Positions 11,957 through 24,695 are shown, counted from the stretch's first letter. The stretch is 64,000 nt of DNA from Alnus glutinosa (GCF_958979055.1 NC_084894.1:6321501-6385500), one strand, 5' to 3'. Program-made: numbers and translations. Notes: a model not told the origin generated them from the letters alone.

Positions 11957-12439
11957 CCCTTGGCCTCCTTGTCACCACTCTCTTTCAAACCACCGGATGG
12001 ATCTTTTTTTATTTTTTTTATTTTTTATTTTTAGGGTAAGTAAAATTCTTATGTTTGATTTACTTTTTGTGTTTATTTTGGGTTTGGATTGTGATGATTC
12101 ACGACTGAAAGACGGGGTTTTGAAAAGGGTATTCCATGTGATGATTTTTGGTTTGGATTGTGATGATTCATGGATTATGAAATTTTTTGGTTTGATTTGT
12201 GAATGATTTTTTGACACCCGGGATATGTACCCATTGACCAGATCTTCCGTTGATTTCCGGTGGAACCCGAATGAGACCAGTGACATGTTGAACCCAAGAA
12301 GAACTAAAGAAGCCCGATTCTCCAATGGATTTTCGGTAGATATTTCCAGTAGAACGTAGCAGCTATGATTGCTGGAAAAAAAATTATATTAAAAATAATA
12401 ATTATTATTATTATTATTTAAAAAAAAAAAATAACAAAT

Positions 12440-12633
12440 TCTGAATGGTTTTGCCCAAACTGTCTAGAATTCCAGACGGTTTAACCTAAACCATCCATAA
12501 TCCGAATTCCCAACCCATTTTTCTGGATGTTTTAAAAGTGTCCAGAATAAACCGTTTTGAACAAATTCCAGACGGTTTTTTGCAATTTCTGGACGGTTTG
12601 AAACCGTCTAGAATTCTTGAAATTTTTGTAGTG
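12440..12633. mobile_element. CACTA (En/Spm) terminal fragment
   Basis: On the minus strand the segment begins CACTACAAAAATTTCAAG (12616-12633), the signature end of plant CACTA transposons. Behind it are several subterminal motifs built on CCAGACGGTTT/AACCGTCTAGAA, some arranged as inverted pairs (12590-12612), as expected for transposase-binding repeats. No matching left end was found, so this is a truncated end. The left limit given is where the motifs fade. Confidence 0.6.
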
Positions 12634-14133
12634 AGTTGTAGATTTGAGCACCTAGGATTAATATGCTAGTTCATGTAATAGTTATTGCATGGGTGGTTTA
12701 TACTTTAGATCTTGCTATCTTGTTGGTTTTCACGAATAACTTTATGATTTTAGAGCTTTAAGTAAACCCATGAGTATGATAAAAATTTATGCTAGATCTA
12801 GTTATGAGTTGGTTGTTTGAATTCGTTGGTGAGCTACGATATGCATGAAGACGATATTCGTGTTTAGAATAGTGTTTAGAATGATGACAAGGCCTTAGAT
12901 GTGTTTAGAATGATGCTTGTAAGAATATGCACATTTATCATTTATCAAAATAGTCATTCTTGCAAAATTACTACTTTAAGTTTTCACGTGCATTTGCTTA
13001 CCCTGTGCATAGTATTCCTCAACAAATTCACTTTCGCAAGACTCGTTTCCTTCGTCTGCGAGTGTTTTTTATTGTTAGTCAGGTTTCCAAATCACAAACC
13101 TTAAAATAGTGCTTAAACTTAAGATTATTGCATTTTGTGTACCGTTCGAATGCTAGTCCTCGTCTGAACGGTGTTCGCTTGCGCCTCGTTAGAACGACCT
13201 TCGAATAGGAGTTCAAACAAGACTCTCTGTAAGTGTTTCGTTAGAATGGGGGTTCGAACAAAGACATTGTTCATCATTTTCTCTGAACCACGCTTCAAAT
13301 TTTTTCCTATTTTTCACTCTCCAAACACTCCAAAACACTAAAGTTATCATGTTTTCTTTCTCTTCCTAGCACCATTTTGAGCCTAAAAAACCTAGTTTTA
13401 TGATCTATCCTAAACCTAAAGATTCCAACTTTTCCCTTCCACCTCCATTTTCCTTCAACCAACACTTTCAAGAAAGCACTTAGATCTACCTAATGCTCAT
13501 TCCTTTACTGTCCCTAGCTAGCTAGCTCGTTTGGCAACCCAAAATCCCAAAAGTTTCACCCTTAACCTTATCTTGATCGAGCTCCTTGAGTTTACTGTCT
13601 CTAGCTCTACGTTTCTGCCTTTGAGCCAACTCTCCTTGTCTTGGGCTCTACATCCAAACCAGTTATGTTGGGCTTTTAGCTTACTCTACCTGCTTTACAT
13701 CAAGTCCATGTTCTATATATATATATATACACAAATGTTAACGATGATTAATTACATTGGAAATGGGGATTTGAAGGTTTTCGTCTCTTCTCCAAAATTA
13801 AGACGACAACAGTTGTGGAGATCCTGAATATCATATATTTTAGTTTATTTTAATGTTTTACTTGATTTTTATAATTTTTTTTTTTTGTTGGTGGAAATTC
13901 CTCGGAACTGCATCTGGATGTTATTATATATTTTTATTTTCATTTTAATGCTTCATTTTTGAAATGCACACGGTTTGCATAGTGATAGATAGGGCAAACT
14001 TTAGTTCTTACTCTTCGTGTTGCTTGAGAGGTAGTACGAGTCTCGAGCATCGTTAGGAGTATTACAAATTTTATTATAAATTAATTTGGCAGTTTATGTT
14101 GTATTTGTCACGTTAATTATTAAACAATTAAGG
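12634..14133. other. Intergenic stretch with degraded repeats
   Basis: Contains repeat-like text near 13140-13270 with several GTTCGAA/GAACGAC phrases, and a short (TA)n near 13715. The plus-strand frame at 13531-13827 has no domain. No gene is supported. Confidence 0.35.
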
Positions 14134-14575
14134 AAAATATATATATATATATATATATATAATTCTTTTAAACTATCACCTCATTGTTAATGCCTCCCCT
14201 TGTTAATGTCTCCTCTTAAATTACTAAAAAATGTCAATGTCCCCATTATGACAAAAAATTTTGTTCCTTTTTGTTTTGTTTTTTTTTTTTTTTCAAAATT
14301 CGTTGTCTTGAATTTTTTTTTATTTGTTTTTTAAAAAATTATTATTTTTTTGTTATTTTTTTTTAATTTTTAGTTTCTTTCCAATTTATAAAGACATTTT
14401 TTGTCTTATTGCAAAAATTTTAAGGTCATTTTTATCTTTTTGTTGATCTTAAGGGGACATTGACATTTTTTTTTTTGTATTTTCAGTGGGAACATTGACA
14501 TAATTGGTAGTTTGGGGGTGGGAAGAAACATTAACAATTGAGTGATAGCTTGAAGATGACATGTATACTTTTCTC
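14134..14575. mobile_element. Foldback MITE, family 1, member 2
   Basis: Related to 1277-1612. The left arm has TTTAAACTATCACCTCATTG and TTAATGTCTCC. The right arm has ATTGGTAGTTTGGGGG, ATTGAGTGATAGCTTGA and ACATGTATACTTTTC, the inverted counterparts. The interior is T-rich and non-coding. Preserved arms in both members support the family. Confidence 0.5.
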
Positions 14576-14729
14576 GACAATTAAATTTATTTATCAAATT
14601 TTATTACTTAATTTTCCAACCCATGTGGCACCATATATGTAGCACTTAATAGTACTCATTCGCTTATTTTGCATGTTCATTTCTTTATTTGGGTGGGAAG
14701 CACTCTTAATCGAAAACTCACCATCGGAG

Positions 14730-15440
14730 GTGCTTTTCAAACCATTGATGCTTATGTTGACAACTGACAAGGACTAAGGGTGTTGGGTAGTTTCGCATTG
14801 GATTGTTGGATTGGGCCTTGAGTATAGACCAGCACCGTAAATGGGGCAATACAGAACAGGCCCATTGATCAATGGAGTTTGATGGGCCGAAAAATTCCTT
14901 TAGAAGGACCGATAGTGCCGAAGATCTAAGCACGTAATGCTTGAATACTTAGGTGTCCGACCAAGGTATTTGGGACGTGCTCGAAGAGGAAGATCTTCTC
15001 ATTTATGATGAGTCATGCTCATTTATTATATATGACATAAACTTGTCCAATCATGATTGGGTCTAGAGGGAACAACAGCACCTTGCGCCACTGCTCAGAC
15101 TAGTTCATCATGTTAACGGTTAGAATACCATAAATGATCATTGATCATGTTAGGTTCAATATATACTTGCTCCGCCTGCAGGCGAGATACACACGTGCAA
15201 GCTCACAAAAAGAAGGTGGTATAAATAGACATTATAAATGGGTAACACCTAATTAGGCCAATGCATTAATTATTATTCTCATTCCTCTCCACAAAAAATA
15301 ATGACTGACTTAATCATCGGAGGAGGCGTTGTCGGCCAACCTCAGTGAGTCTTTTTTTGTTTTGCTGATTCCAAGTTTATCGGCCTAGCTTCCTTCTTTG
15401 GACTCTCATTGCTTGGAGAACTATCCCACGATCGACATGT
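14730..15440 (+). mobile_element. Ty3/Gypsy LTR relic (fossil)
   Basis: Text near 15301-15365 (ACTGACTTAATCATCGGAGG, then a GTGAGTCTTTTTTTGTTTTG phrase) matches the R/U5 end found in many plant Gypsy LTRs. A TATA-like GGTATAAATAGAC lies about 80 bp before it. The following TCATCGTTTGGAAACTGT may be a decayed primer-binding region. The left boundary is uncertain. Only the LTR end is recognisable; the element is broken and old. Confidence 0.5.
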
Positions 15441-16458
15441 CATCGTTTGGAAACTGTACCAACAAAGGGGCAATTGACAAATGATATATAGCTGCATCAT
15501 TTATGTGGAAAATCTCATAAATCAAATGAGCATTACCCAATCTTGTGTTCTTATCAATTAATTCCTCCCCTCTTGCATCTTTAGCTAAGGTCTTCATGGG
15601 TGATTGAACTGTATAAGATGTGGGAGTTGGCATCCATCTATCCTATGAAATTTTAACAGAAGCTCTGTCACCAATCCTCCACATTAAGCTAGATTTGGGG
15701 AGATCTCGGACAAATGTCTACGTACTTCTCCTTGCATAAGATGGTGAGCACCTCTACGAATAATAATCATTTTAGCTATTGAAAATTATATTCTTTCTAG
15801 TTTGCTGGCCTACTCTTTTTCTAACACAAAATCTAACAAATTATCTATTTCACTCTCTACTTTTTTTAAATAGCGAGAGAAAATAATAAACCATTAGTTA
15901 TAGTATGAATAGTAAATAGACAGAAAAAAAAAAATTGTAGTTTGGCTATTATGTTGGAAAAAAAAAAAAAAAGAAAGAAAAGAAGAAGAATAAAAAAAGA
16001 AAAAACTAATAATAGTCAAATTTGACTATTATGGTTCATTCGCCTATTCAATTGGATATGCTCTAAAAACCAACTTTGCTTTTGAAAGAGTTATATATTC
16101 AAATAATATTTTTCATTGAATATCTTACTAATCAAAGTGTCGGAGTAATAAAGTAATCTCGAGATGTGCTATACATCTTCACATGGTCCTTCTCTCATCT
16201 TTTCATTTTTTTAAAATCACCATTAAATTTGTAGTGATTTTGAAAAATGAGAGAATAGAAGAAAATTTCATACATGATCCTGCATATCCAATGGCGATTT
16301 TGAAAAGTAGGAGAATGAGAGAAGGATAAAGACCTCGAGAGGAAATAAATCATTATTTATTTATTTTTTTTAAGTGTCCCATCCTTGCCCAGCTCATCTA
16401 CAGTACATTCAAGTCATGCCCCAACCATAATCTCAGCTTCATTAAATTGATGTCCTTA
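15441..16458. other. Intergenic stretch, nothing firmly identified
   Basis: Includes a minus-strand open frame at 15421-15633 (70 codons) without a recognisable domain, probably belonging to the adjacent LTR relic, and a purine-rich tract near 15960-16010. No gene is supported. Confidence 0.35.
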
Positions 16459-17246
16459 GAGCAGTAGCAGCAGCTTCTCAACCATTTTTCTTATTTTAGG
16501 AAAAATTTAGGGAACCAAACCACTTTTTTATTCCCTATAAAAAAACACCTCACAATAGATTTCTTTAATTTTTCCTATATCAATTAAATACTATTTTTTA
16601 CTCTTATTTTATTCTTTTTTTTTTTCTTTCATACTTTTATTTTTTTATTCTGTCCTGCTCTTTCCTTCTCCGTCCTCTCTCTCTCTCTCAAAACCCACCA
16701 ACTTCGACGACAACGCCATTTCGCCAGCCATGACTGTCTCCGGCTGGACACTAAATTTACCTACACCATTTCCTGTTCTGTTTTTTCCATCAAATCCTCC
16801 TATTCACACACAAACACACTCAAAAACCCTAACAACACCAATTCGGCCTCCTCGGAACGAGACCAATATACCCAAACCCATCTACCCAAGAGAGAAACTG
16901 AGCGATTTTGTGAAACACATGCCCAATCTCCAGTGGATGTTACTGAGCCGTCGCCGACAGAGCCAGAGGAGCCGATTTCCAGCGAAATCTGGCAGTTCAG
17001 TGACGGCGAAACAGAGGAGACCCGATCCTCTGATGGGTTGTTGCCGACGGTGACCAGAAAACGTGATTTTGTGGGTCGTCGATTGGCTGCCGGAGGACGC
17101 AATTTCCGACACCAGTCCAAACTCACAAAAACGCCATCACCAGTTGAAGACTTGCTGGGAAACACCAATATCAGAGGGCTGGGTGCTTGAACAAAATGAA
17201 GAAATCAAGAACAGAGGCTAGGTGCTTGAACAAAGATGAAGAGATA

Positions 17247-17293
<47 letters not shown>

Positions 17294-17510
17294 TTTAACG
17301 CGAGAGGAAGGAGAGAGACGAGTTTTTTTTCATTAAAGTAATGCGTTGGGTAGCTACAGTGCTTCCCAATGCATTGGGAAGCACTGTAGCTTCCCAAGCA
17401 ACTCCATGGAAAATGAGGAATCTGCTGTGGCATGTATTTTGTAACTTTTTTTCAAATTTTTCCTATTTTAGGGAATAGAATCACTTATAGGGCATCTGCT
17501 ACTAGTGCTC
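16459..17510. mobile_element. Tourist-like (PIF/Harbinger-type) element with GC-rich cargo
   Basis: Bounded by GAGCAGTAGCAGCAG (from 16459) and its inverted copy CTGCTACTAGTGCTC (ending 17510), 13 of 15 matching. Both ends are flanked by TTA (16456-16458 and 17511-17513), the target duplication typical of PIF/Harbinger. It is 1052 bp long with no transposase. The ends are AT-rich, but 16680-17200 is markedly more GC-rich and open in several frames on both strands (for example 16800-17168 minus, 122 codons), which looks like a captured host exon. I could not identify the donor. A (GA)n run lies at 17250-17289. Confidence 0.65.
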
Positions 17511-17513
17511 TTA

Positions 17514-19179
17514 CAAAGTAATTTTGGCAGTCGAAAGACAAGTTGGGATAGCTTGAATGACTTCTTTCAAGAGAAAGTCCTTTCTTGTTCTCCGTTTGGG
17601 AGAGAAACTTTACTCTCCGATCCTCCAACATGTTCTAAATTCTATCCTTAATGCTTTTGAGTTTTGAACGTTCTGATTCTGAATTTTCCGATCAATGCCG
17701 ATAGTTACAAATACTTTTCATAACTAGTTAATTATCCATGATCTATTCCATGAAAGTCTGTTTTGTTTGGTTTAGAATGCTTATCAATATTCTTATGTTC
17801 TTTAAAAGGAAACTTCTCAATTATTGTATATTTGTCGTACGTACATCAATAGATTGTTTACTATCAATTAATTATTTATTTCCATTCTCTATCTACAAAG
17901 TGTTGAACATTATTGTTTCTTCTTAATTTGTGAATCTTGACTTGTACTAAAACTTGACATCTATTAATGTTTTCAAACTTATGATCGTGTAGTTAATAAT
18001 TAACTTCAATACCTAAAGTGATTTCGAACAAAATTGTAAAGAAAAGTAAATATTCTCTTTTCAAATTACCATCTTAATTAAGAGTGGAGAAAGGAAAATG
18101 GGTCGAGAGGGGTCAAATGTCTCCTCTTACCTCTCAAAAATTCATTCTATTCCGGTAGAATTTCTCCATTCATTGAGGAAAATCTTTTCCAAGAGAATAG
18201 GAATTCACGTCTCATGCTTATGTGATTTTCTTTCTTTCACTATACTGTAATTAGGTCAGACGAAAGCTGAAGAACACAGAGGTTAATTTTTTTATTTTTT
18301 TAAGCTAATTGTATGTCTAATTCTATCCTCTCTACACGTACAACTAGCTAGCCTCTTGTCAGAATAGAATAAGTGGTTTTTTAAAAAAAAAAAAAAAAAA
18401 AAAAATTGGATTAAACAGTAGTTTGGATAATTACAGCCTCTCTTTGGAGCCAAAAATAAATGGTTTACGTGGTTATAGGTACTCCATATAAAGCACCAAT
18501 ATTAGAGCTTGCCTGTCCCGATGAAGGAGAGAGCTACCTGCCTCGTTGCAAACTTAAAAGTGTTTTTATTATTAATTGTGTTGGGCCCAAAAATGAGATC
18601 CAGACACGTCCTATCAAAAGCTCGTTTGATTGAAGCAGAAAGAGAGAGAGAGAGAGAGAGAGGCGAGAGGTAATCAGGAAAGATATTTTGCTGTTGATTT
18701 TTTCTACTTTTCCTCCCAACTGTCACTGTCATCAGTATTACGCACCGGTTGGCAATCACTTCTCCTCATATTTGAGGAGATTTTTTTTTTTTTTTTAATG
18801 GTAACAAAAAATAATTGATGTAAATTGTAATATAAAAAGTAGAAAGAATTATGAAAAAAATTTGTATTGTAGTATTTTTTTTATTTAAATTTTTAATGTG
18901 ATACAAAAATTAAAAAAAGTTCAAATATTTTGAAATTGCTGTTTTTTTATTTTTGGGAAAAATGAAAATAAAAAAAGGGAAGGAAATAAAAAGAATAATA
19001 GTATTATTAAAAAAAAAAAAAATGAACGAATGAATGATGAATGGCCGTAACTCCCATTTTTTAACTTTATTTTTACATTTTTAAAAAATAATCAACATCA
19101 ACACTTGAGATAATAAGTATTTTTGATTTTTTTTTTTAAAAAAATAAGTATTTTTATTTATTTTTTAATAAATTTATAT
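17514..19179. other. Intergenic stretch, nothing firmly identified
   Basis: AT-rich, with a (GA)n run near 18640-18661 and long A or T runs near 18380 and 18780. AT-rich text near 18805-18960 resembles fragments at 19550-19760 and 47280-47410 (shared phrase TTGATGTGATATAAAA in the last two). No exon could be supported. Confidence 0.35.
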
Positions 19180-19400
19180 TTTTTTTTATTAAGATGGACA
19201 CGTGTCACCATCTTATTGGCGACATGTGTCGCTGACGTGACATTTGACGGAATCTGTTAAAATTTTAACAGAATTTGACGCCAATGATCGATTTGTAATT
19301 ATTTCATACCACGAGGACCTTTTATGAACTTTTTAAACCATAGGGAGTGAAAAATAATTATGGCATACCACAGGGACCAATGATGCAATTATCCCTCAAA
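19180..19400 (-). repeat. Dispersed repeat fragment, family A
   Basis: Contains GACACGTGTCACCATCTTAT, GACGGAATCTGTTAAAATTT and GGCATACCACAGGGACCAAT. The same phrases, inverted, occur at 44290-44780. It resembles a very common plant dispersed repeat, probably from a larger retroelement. No boundary or coding part is visible. Confidence 0.5.
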
Positions 19401-20054
19401 ACTTATAACTTTTTTCATTTTTTATATCACATAAATAATTTTTTATTTACTATTCAAATAAAAATAATTCATTACAATACAAATTTTTTTTATATAAATT
19501 TTTTTTTATTTTATATCACATTTTTTACTTTTTACTGACTCAGGGCTTGTTTGGTACGTAATTGTGTTGTGGAATATTTGTGTGTTGTAGAAAAATAAGT
19601 GATTGATGTGATATAAAATTTGAGAATATTTATAGAAAAATGAAAAAATTTTGTTTTGTAATGAATTTTTTTTTTAAAATAATAACAAAATATAGTTGAT
19701 GTGATATAAAAAATGTAAAAATGTTAGAATGTTTTTGATTTGATATTTTTGAAAAAAGTGAAAAAAAATAAAAGGAGAATGATAATGGGTTGACAATTTT
19801 TTTTTTTCACTGTTCTGTTTTGTTGGTTCAGTTGCCAAAAGCTAAGCCTGATAAACACTTTTTGTGTACAGATGCTATCACTTATCAGTTGTCTTTTCAC
19901 TCTCTCCTCCTAAATGCGCCGACTTCTTTTTCATCCTCATCTTTTCCTTCCTATTTTAATTCAATTCAAACTCTGCTTCGGATCCCAATTCTTCTTCTTG
20001 CTTCTCTTTTATTTATTTATTTTTGTTGACATATTCATACAAGATCAGAGGGAC
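19401..20054. other. AT-rich stretch with MITE-like text
   Basis: GGGCTTGTTTGGTACGTAAT near 19543 resembles a Harbinger-like end, and TTGATGTGATATAAAA recurs inside. No matching opposite end was found. The plus-strand frame at 19790-20029 has no domain. Confidence 0.3.
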
Positions 20055-20965
20055 TAGGGATGTAATTGAGCCGAGTCGAGTCGAGTTTAAAAATTTTAAG
20101 ACTGGCTCATTTAAGAGTCGAGCTTGAATTCAAGCCGAGCTATAAATTGTATGTTCAAGCTCGGCTCGTTTAAAATTTGGGCGAGCTCGAGCTCAAGCTT
20201 GAGTTCGTTGAAAATGACATTTGAGCCGAGCCGGGTTACTGGACAAGCTCGGCTCAATTAGAGCTCGATGTAGACTATTAAATTTTTCAATGAGTAATCA
20301 AAGCAGAATTCAAGCCCAAGTTTATGAACAACCTCTATGCATTTATTAATAACAAAAATATATAATATGTAACTATATAAGGCATATTATAAAATATAGT
20401 ACATAACTATAGTTTATAAGTAACAAATTAACAATATGTTATTATATATAAGTAGAGAGTATAAACTATGGTATATGTATAACGTGAACAAATAGTAAGT
20501 GTAATATATTCTATATAACTAAGTAACTAAAATATAAGTATAATATATAACTATTGTTAACCATGTGTGATGTGATAAATGTGTTTATATATATATATGC
20601 TAACTATTTAATATTGTTATATACTAACTATTAATAACTTAATATGTTAATTTAACATACTAAATATTGTTATCAAAGTATTATAATTATTATGTAATAC
20701 TATATATATTATACTATATTTACTATTCACTAATATATATGTAAGATATGAACGAGCTAACGAGTTGAACTAACGAGCCGGGCGAGCTTTAAAGGAGTTG
20801 AGCTCGCGAGCTCCTATCGAGTTTTGTCGAGCGAGTCGGGTATGTATCACTTACTAATCGAGCGGGTTTCTACAGTAACAATCGAGTTTCTACAGTATCG
20901 AGCTCGAGTTCGGATCGGGCTAAATCGAGCGGGCTGTCGAACAGACTGATTTATTTACATCCCTA
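20055..20965. mobile_element. Non-autonomous hAT element, 911 bp, with GAGCTCG arrays
   Basis: Terminal inverted repeats TAGGGATGTAA (20055-20065) and TTACATCCCTA (20955-20965) are perfect over 11 bp. The flanking octamers agagggac and ggagggag are a plausible decayed 8 bp target duplication. Both subterminal regions are packed with motifs built on CGAGCTCG, GAGCCGAG and GAGCTCGA (20070-20270 and 20755-20940), the kind of array hAT transposases bind. The centre is AT-rich and non-coding. There is no transposase, so mobility would depend on a protein encoded elsewhere. Confidence 0.75.
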
Positions 20966-21220
20966 GGAGGGAGATTCAAATTAGTGATTTTCGTTTTATA
21001 AAGCGTGGTCACTAATCGATTAAGCTACCCCTTGAGGGACATGTCTTTTATTTTTTAAATAAAAATATTAATAAATACATACAAGATACTTAAAACTACT
21101 TTCACATTTATGTCATATCATAATATATTTTTACCTCGTCGTGCAAGCCTCCCACTCGCACGGCTGTTGTTTGGTTTTTTAGTGGATTTCTTATGTATTT
21201 TTGCAGCTATGTTTGTGTTT

Positions 21221-21490
21221 TGCTGCTTTTGTGTTGCATGAGTTATTGTCTCAAAATTTTTATGTGGTTTTATTTTTTAGTGGAGATTTTTATGACTGAA
21301 TTTGCGTTGGTTTTATCTTTTAAAGACTGAGTTAGAAGAATTCCTATAAACCAATTGCTACTTTTGTGTTGCATGGGTTATTGTCTCCCAGTTCTTATGT
21401 GGTTTTATCTTTTAGTGAATATTTTTGTAATTAAAAATTTGTGTTAGTTTTATCTTTTAGAGACTGAGTTGAAAGAATTCATATAAATTA
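21221..21490. repeat. Diverged tandem duplication, unit about 135 bp
   Basis: Units starting at 21221 (TGCTGCTTTTGTGTTGCATG) and 21356 (TGCTACTTTTGTGTTGCATG) share most of their sequence through to AGACTGAGTT(A/G)GAAAGAATTC. They are non-coding and more diverged than the 8.6 kb duplication. Confidence 0.7.
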
Positions 21491-24061
21491 ATTGATAAGA
21501 AATTTTATACCAATATAAAAATGAACTTCTTATTAAAGTGGGAGTTTTTTCAGGGCAAAATATTTTATAATCCCAAAATTATTTTAAATAGCAGTACTCA
21601 GGTGAGTTATTTTTTGAATATGGGAGTACAAGTTGGGGTAGATGAAAGACAACATCTTTAATTAGGATGATGAACGTAGTTATGTTGGTCAAGGAACAAT
21701 TAGGATCCTTGTCTTATTTTTGCAGTTAGGTTTAAGTATAAACTAATTATTTTGCAATTTAAACTATGAATAATATCTTTTATTTGAAAAAAAAAGTATT
21801 TAAGTAAATTGAAATGAAGTGGAGAATAGAGCAATTTTTTATTATTTATTTATTTATTTATTTTTTATTTGGTCCTATGTTGTTGGAAAAATTATGGAGT
21901 TAAAAGCCAAAATAAAATTAGGACTCAAGGCTTGATCGCAACGTGGATATCTTTAGAACGTATTTTGTCTCCTTTCTAAGTATGAAGGAATTTGACAAAA
22001 TAGTTTCGAAGATACAATGAAACCTAAATGTTACTCAAGAATACTAGTTTCTAAAGTACGTAACAAGAAAACATCATTATAAAGAGAATAACACAAAACA
22101 GATATGTACAAAGTAGAATAGAGAAAAGCTATGAGAACGTTTAGATTTTCTTTAAACGTAAAGTAAGCCTCGTAGTGTCTGTTGTTTTGCCGCCACTAGA
22201 CAGTTAATTATCTTTTCTATCACTCAACTTATTGTTAAGTGGGGATAATTCTTTATAAACTAATCGACTTTTTGTATCTAGTCAATATGGGATAAAAATT
22301 TTCTTCTTACGCTTCAAAATTTTAGATTGACTTGAAAGATGTAAATCTTTCAATTATATGGACATAAAACTTTTAAATATAATATATTTCATAATTATTT
22401 GAAATACTCATGAATAAATAATTTTATTTATTTATTTTAAATAAATTTAACATATGTTGACCTACTTATATGAATTCTAATTACCATCTAATAAGAGACT
22501 TGTCAACCCCTCAATTCATATATAGTTTAATTAGCAAAAGGCAACGAGCTATAATAATACTTTTTGTAACGGAAAAGGTAACGGCAGGTGAAGGTAAAAT
22601 ATGCATTTAAGGTTCCCTCTCCCCTTTTGACAGGGAAAAAGAAGGGAGGGGTAGGTGGGGTGGACAGTTTAATTCAATCGACTTTCATTTCTTAGCGATA
22701 AGAATGTCAGTTGGTCAGGTGGAGACATTAAATTCCACCCCAGTACCGAGGCTAGGTCACCTGGCAATGAGATTAATATTACACGGAAAATTGTTAAAGA
22801 TTTTCTTCTCATTTTTCTTATCATCCATTTTTTTTTTTAAAAGTTAATTTTTTATTAAAAAATTGTCTCTGATGTCAAATCAGTGACAACTTTTTAATAA
22901 AAATTAATTTTTTTTTTTATAAAAAAGTGATAAGAGAATGATGAGACGTGTAAAAGCTCTTATATTACACGTATACCAAATCTATATATATATTCTTTTT
23001 CTTTTTTTTCTTTTTTTTTTTAATGAGAAGTAGTGATATTACGTAATCACCTTGAAGTTAGCCGTGTCTACATAAATGATAATTGTATCATCAAATTGCA
23101 CAATTACTCTGATAAATATATATATATATATCAATCACTTTTAAAATCTTTTCTACACGATGAAAACTAATACATTCTCATTAATCCCCAAATGATCATT
23201 AATTAGTGCGAACAACAAGGAAAATCATGCTTTGTAAAGGAAATTACGCACCATTGACATTGATGTTACCATATTCTCTCTAAACTCTCTGTTCGGTTTT
23301 CTCTCTAAAAAAGATTCTATTGACTTAAGCGCCAGAGGTTTTTCGTTGGCCCCTCCTATTGGTGTCACCCCAATTTTTCCTTTATTTTGGAGGTGACCCA
23401 TCGCTCGTACTGTTTGAAAATTTGCTTCAATAGTTAGCATCATCTGTAAGAAAGTTGTCTAGCGGTTTGAGATGACCATCCGAACTGTCACTTTCTTGCA
23501 TATATATATATATATATATGCATCAATAATACCTTCAAAACTTAAAAAAGTGGGGCACAACCTTATTTAAGGACTGTGTAGCTCTAGACCCAGGTATTAC
23601 TTGATGAGAGAGAGAGAGAGAGAGAGAAGAAAAAGAGGAGGAAAGGAAAATCTTTAACTAAGTAGTGATATATTCTGATCATTTAGCAATATAAATTCCA
23701 CGCGCACACTTTAATGGACAATAAATAGCATATAATACGTCTTCTTTAAAAGGAAACCAACTTCATATATATGTAAAAGGAAAAAACTTATAACACTAAT
23801 TATCACAAGCCAACTTCTTACAAGGACTGAAAATAACTTACATTATCACAAACCAACTTCATAAAAGGAACAAAAGGATGATAAATAGAAGAAGAAAAGA
23901 AAAGAAGAAAGATATAAGACAACGCTAGAGGCTATTACATCCTTCACAGATATAACACAGCTAGATCTATATATATTGCCTTGTCTCCCTAACACATGCA
24001 CTAGTACTACTATATGTATTGTTACCAAGAGACTGGAGATTGAGATTACTGCCATAGATAA
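21491..24061. other. Gene-poor stretch downstream of the Ole e 1-like gene
   Basis: AT-rich with microsatellites ((TA)n near 23118 and 23503, (GA)n near 23605). A 72-codon minus-strand frame at 23225-23443 has no domain I can name. The last few hundred bases should include the 3' untranslated region of the gene that ends at 24062. Confidence 0.4.
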
Positions 24062-24695
24062 TCAAGGGATGCCGATGATGGGAAAGTAAGGAATATAATA
24101 GCTAGATGGTGCAAAGCCCCACTCCGGTGGTAGAGGTAGGTCGACAGTCTTGGAAGAACCAGACTTGTTCATGGCTGCCTTGCATTTCGCATGATCTGCT
24201 GCCGGGCAAGATGTTGAAAAGCTGAGGGGAGTGGAGATGGTGTAGGAGTTAGGCTCCTGATCAGCCTTTATAATTTTGGAAATCACATTTTTCCTTGAGG
24301 CATAGAGCTGGACTGGACCCCCGAGAAGCTTGGCCTGACAGTTCAGTGGAGAAGATTTTGAAGTGCCTGAAGGAAGCTTCACTTCAAAAGAGCCATCATG
24401 TTCTGTGTCTGCCATAGCCAACTTTTTCACTCCATCACACTTCACAAGAACCTTAATGCCTGTAACAAAACATGAAGAGTACTGTTATCTAGTTCAAAGA
24501 TGGCAACAAGAAAACTTGTTCTTTTTTTTTTTTTTTTTAAGGATTTATGCATGTAAACAACAAACCCGATAAGCCATCATTGTGTTTGCAATCAAGGCAA
24601 GAGACTTTGGCCTTCAGAACTTGGCATGTTGAAAGCTCAAATCTAGCAAAAGCCAATACAAAGAGAAGCGCTGTGATGAACTTAGGGAAGGCCAT
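24062..24695 (-). CDS. Pollen Ole e 1 / extensin-family secreted protein
   Basis: Predicted 175-residue secreted protein of the Pollen Ole e 1 allergen and extensin family: small Cys-rich cell-wall or apoplastic proteins, several of which act in pollen tubes or roots. Two exons on the minus strand: 24566-24695 and 24062-24459. The 106 bp intron (24460-24565) starts GTTTGT and ends TTACAG, and the frame is kept (DGLS-G-IKVLVKCDG). Residues 1-23 form a signal peptide (MAFPKFITALLFVLAFARFE). The mature part has the family's opening pattern V-S-C-x-x-C (residues 32-36), then KVLVKCDG, the Ole e 1 strand DGSFEVKLP, NCQAKLLG, TSCPAADHAKC, and a Pro-rich tail LPLPPEWGFAPSSYY. The Cys pairs fit disulphides in the secretory path. 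The start is the only Met ahead of the signal peptide. A TATA-like TTATATTATA lies about 65-70 nt upstream. Which family member it is cannot be told without alignment. Confidence 0.85.

Noticed and set aside
11668-12325. Frames through the (CT)n runs giving Arg-Glu or Ser-Leu repeats
   Set aside because: Microsatellite translation only.
16730-17190. Host gene at 16.7-17.2 kb
   Set aside because: Several overlapping frames on both strands, no splice model and no recognisable domain. It lies wholly inside a TTA-flanked Tourist-like element, so it is reported as cargo.
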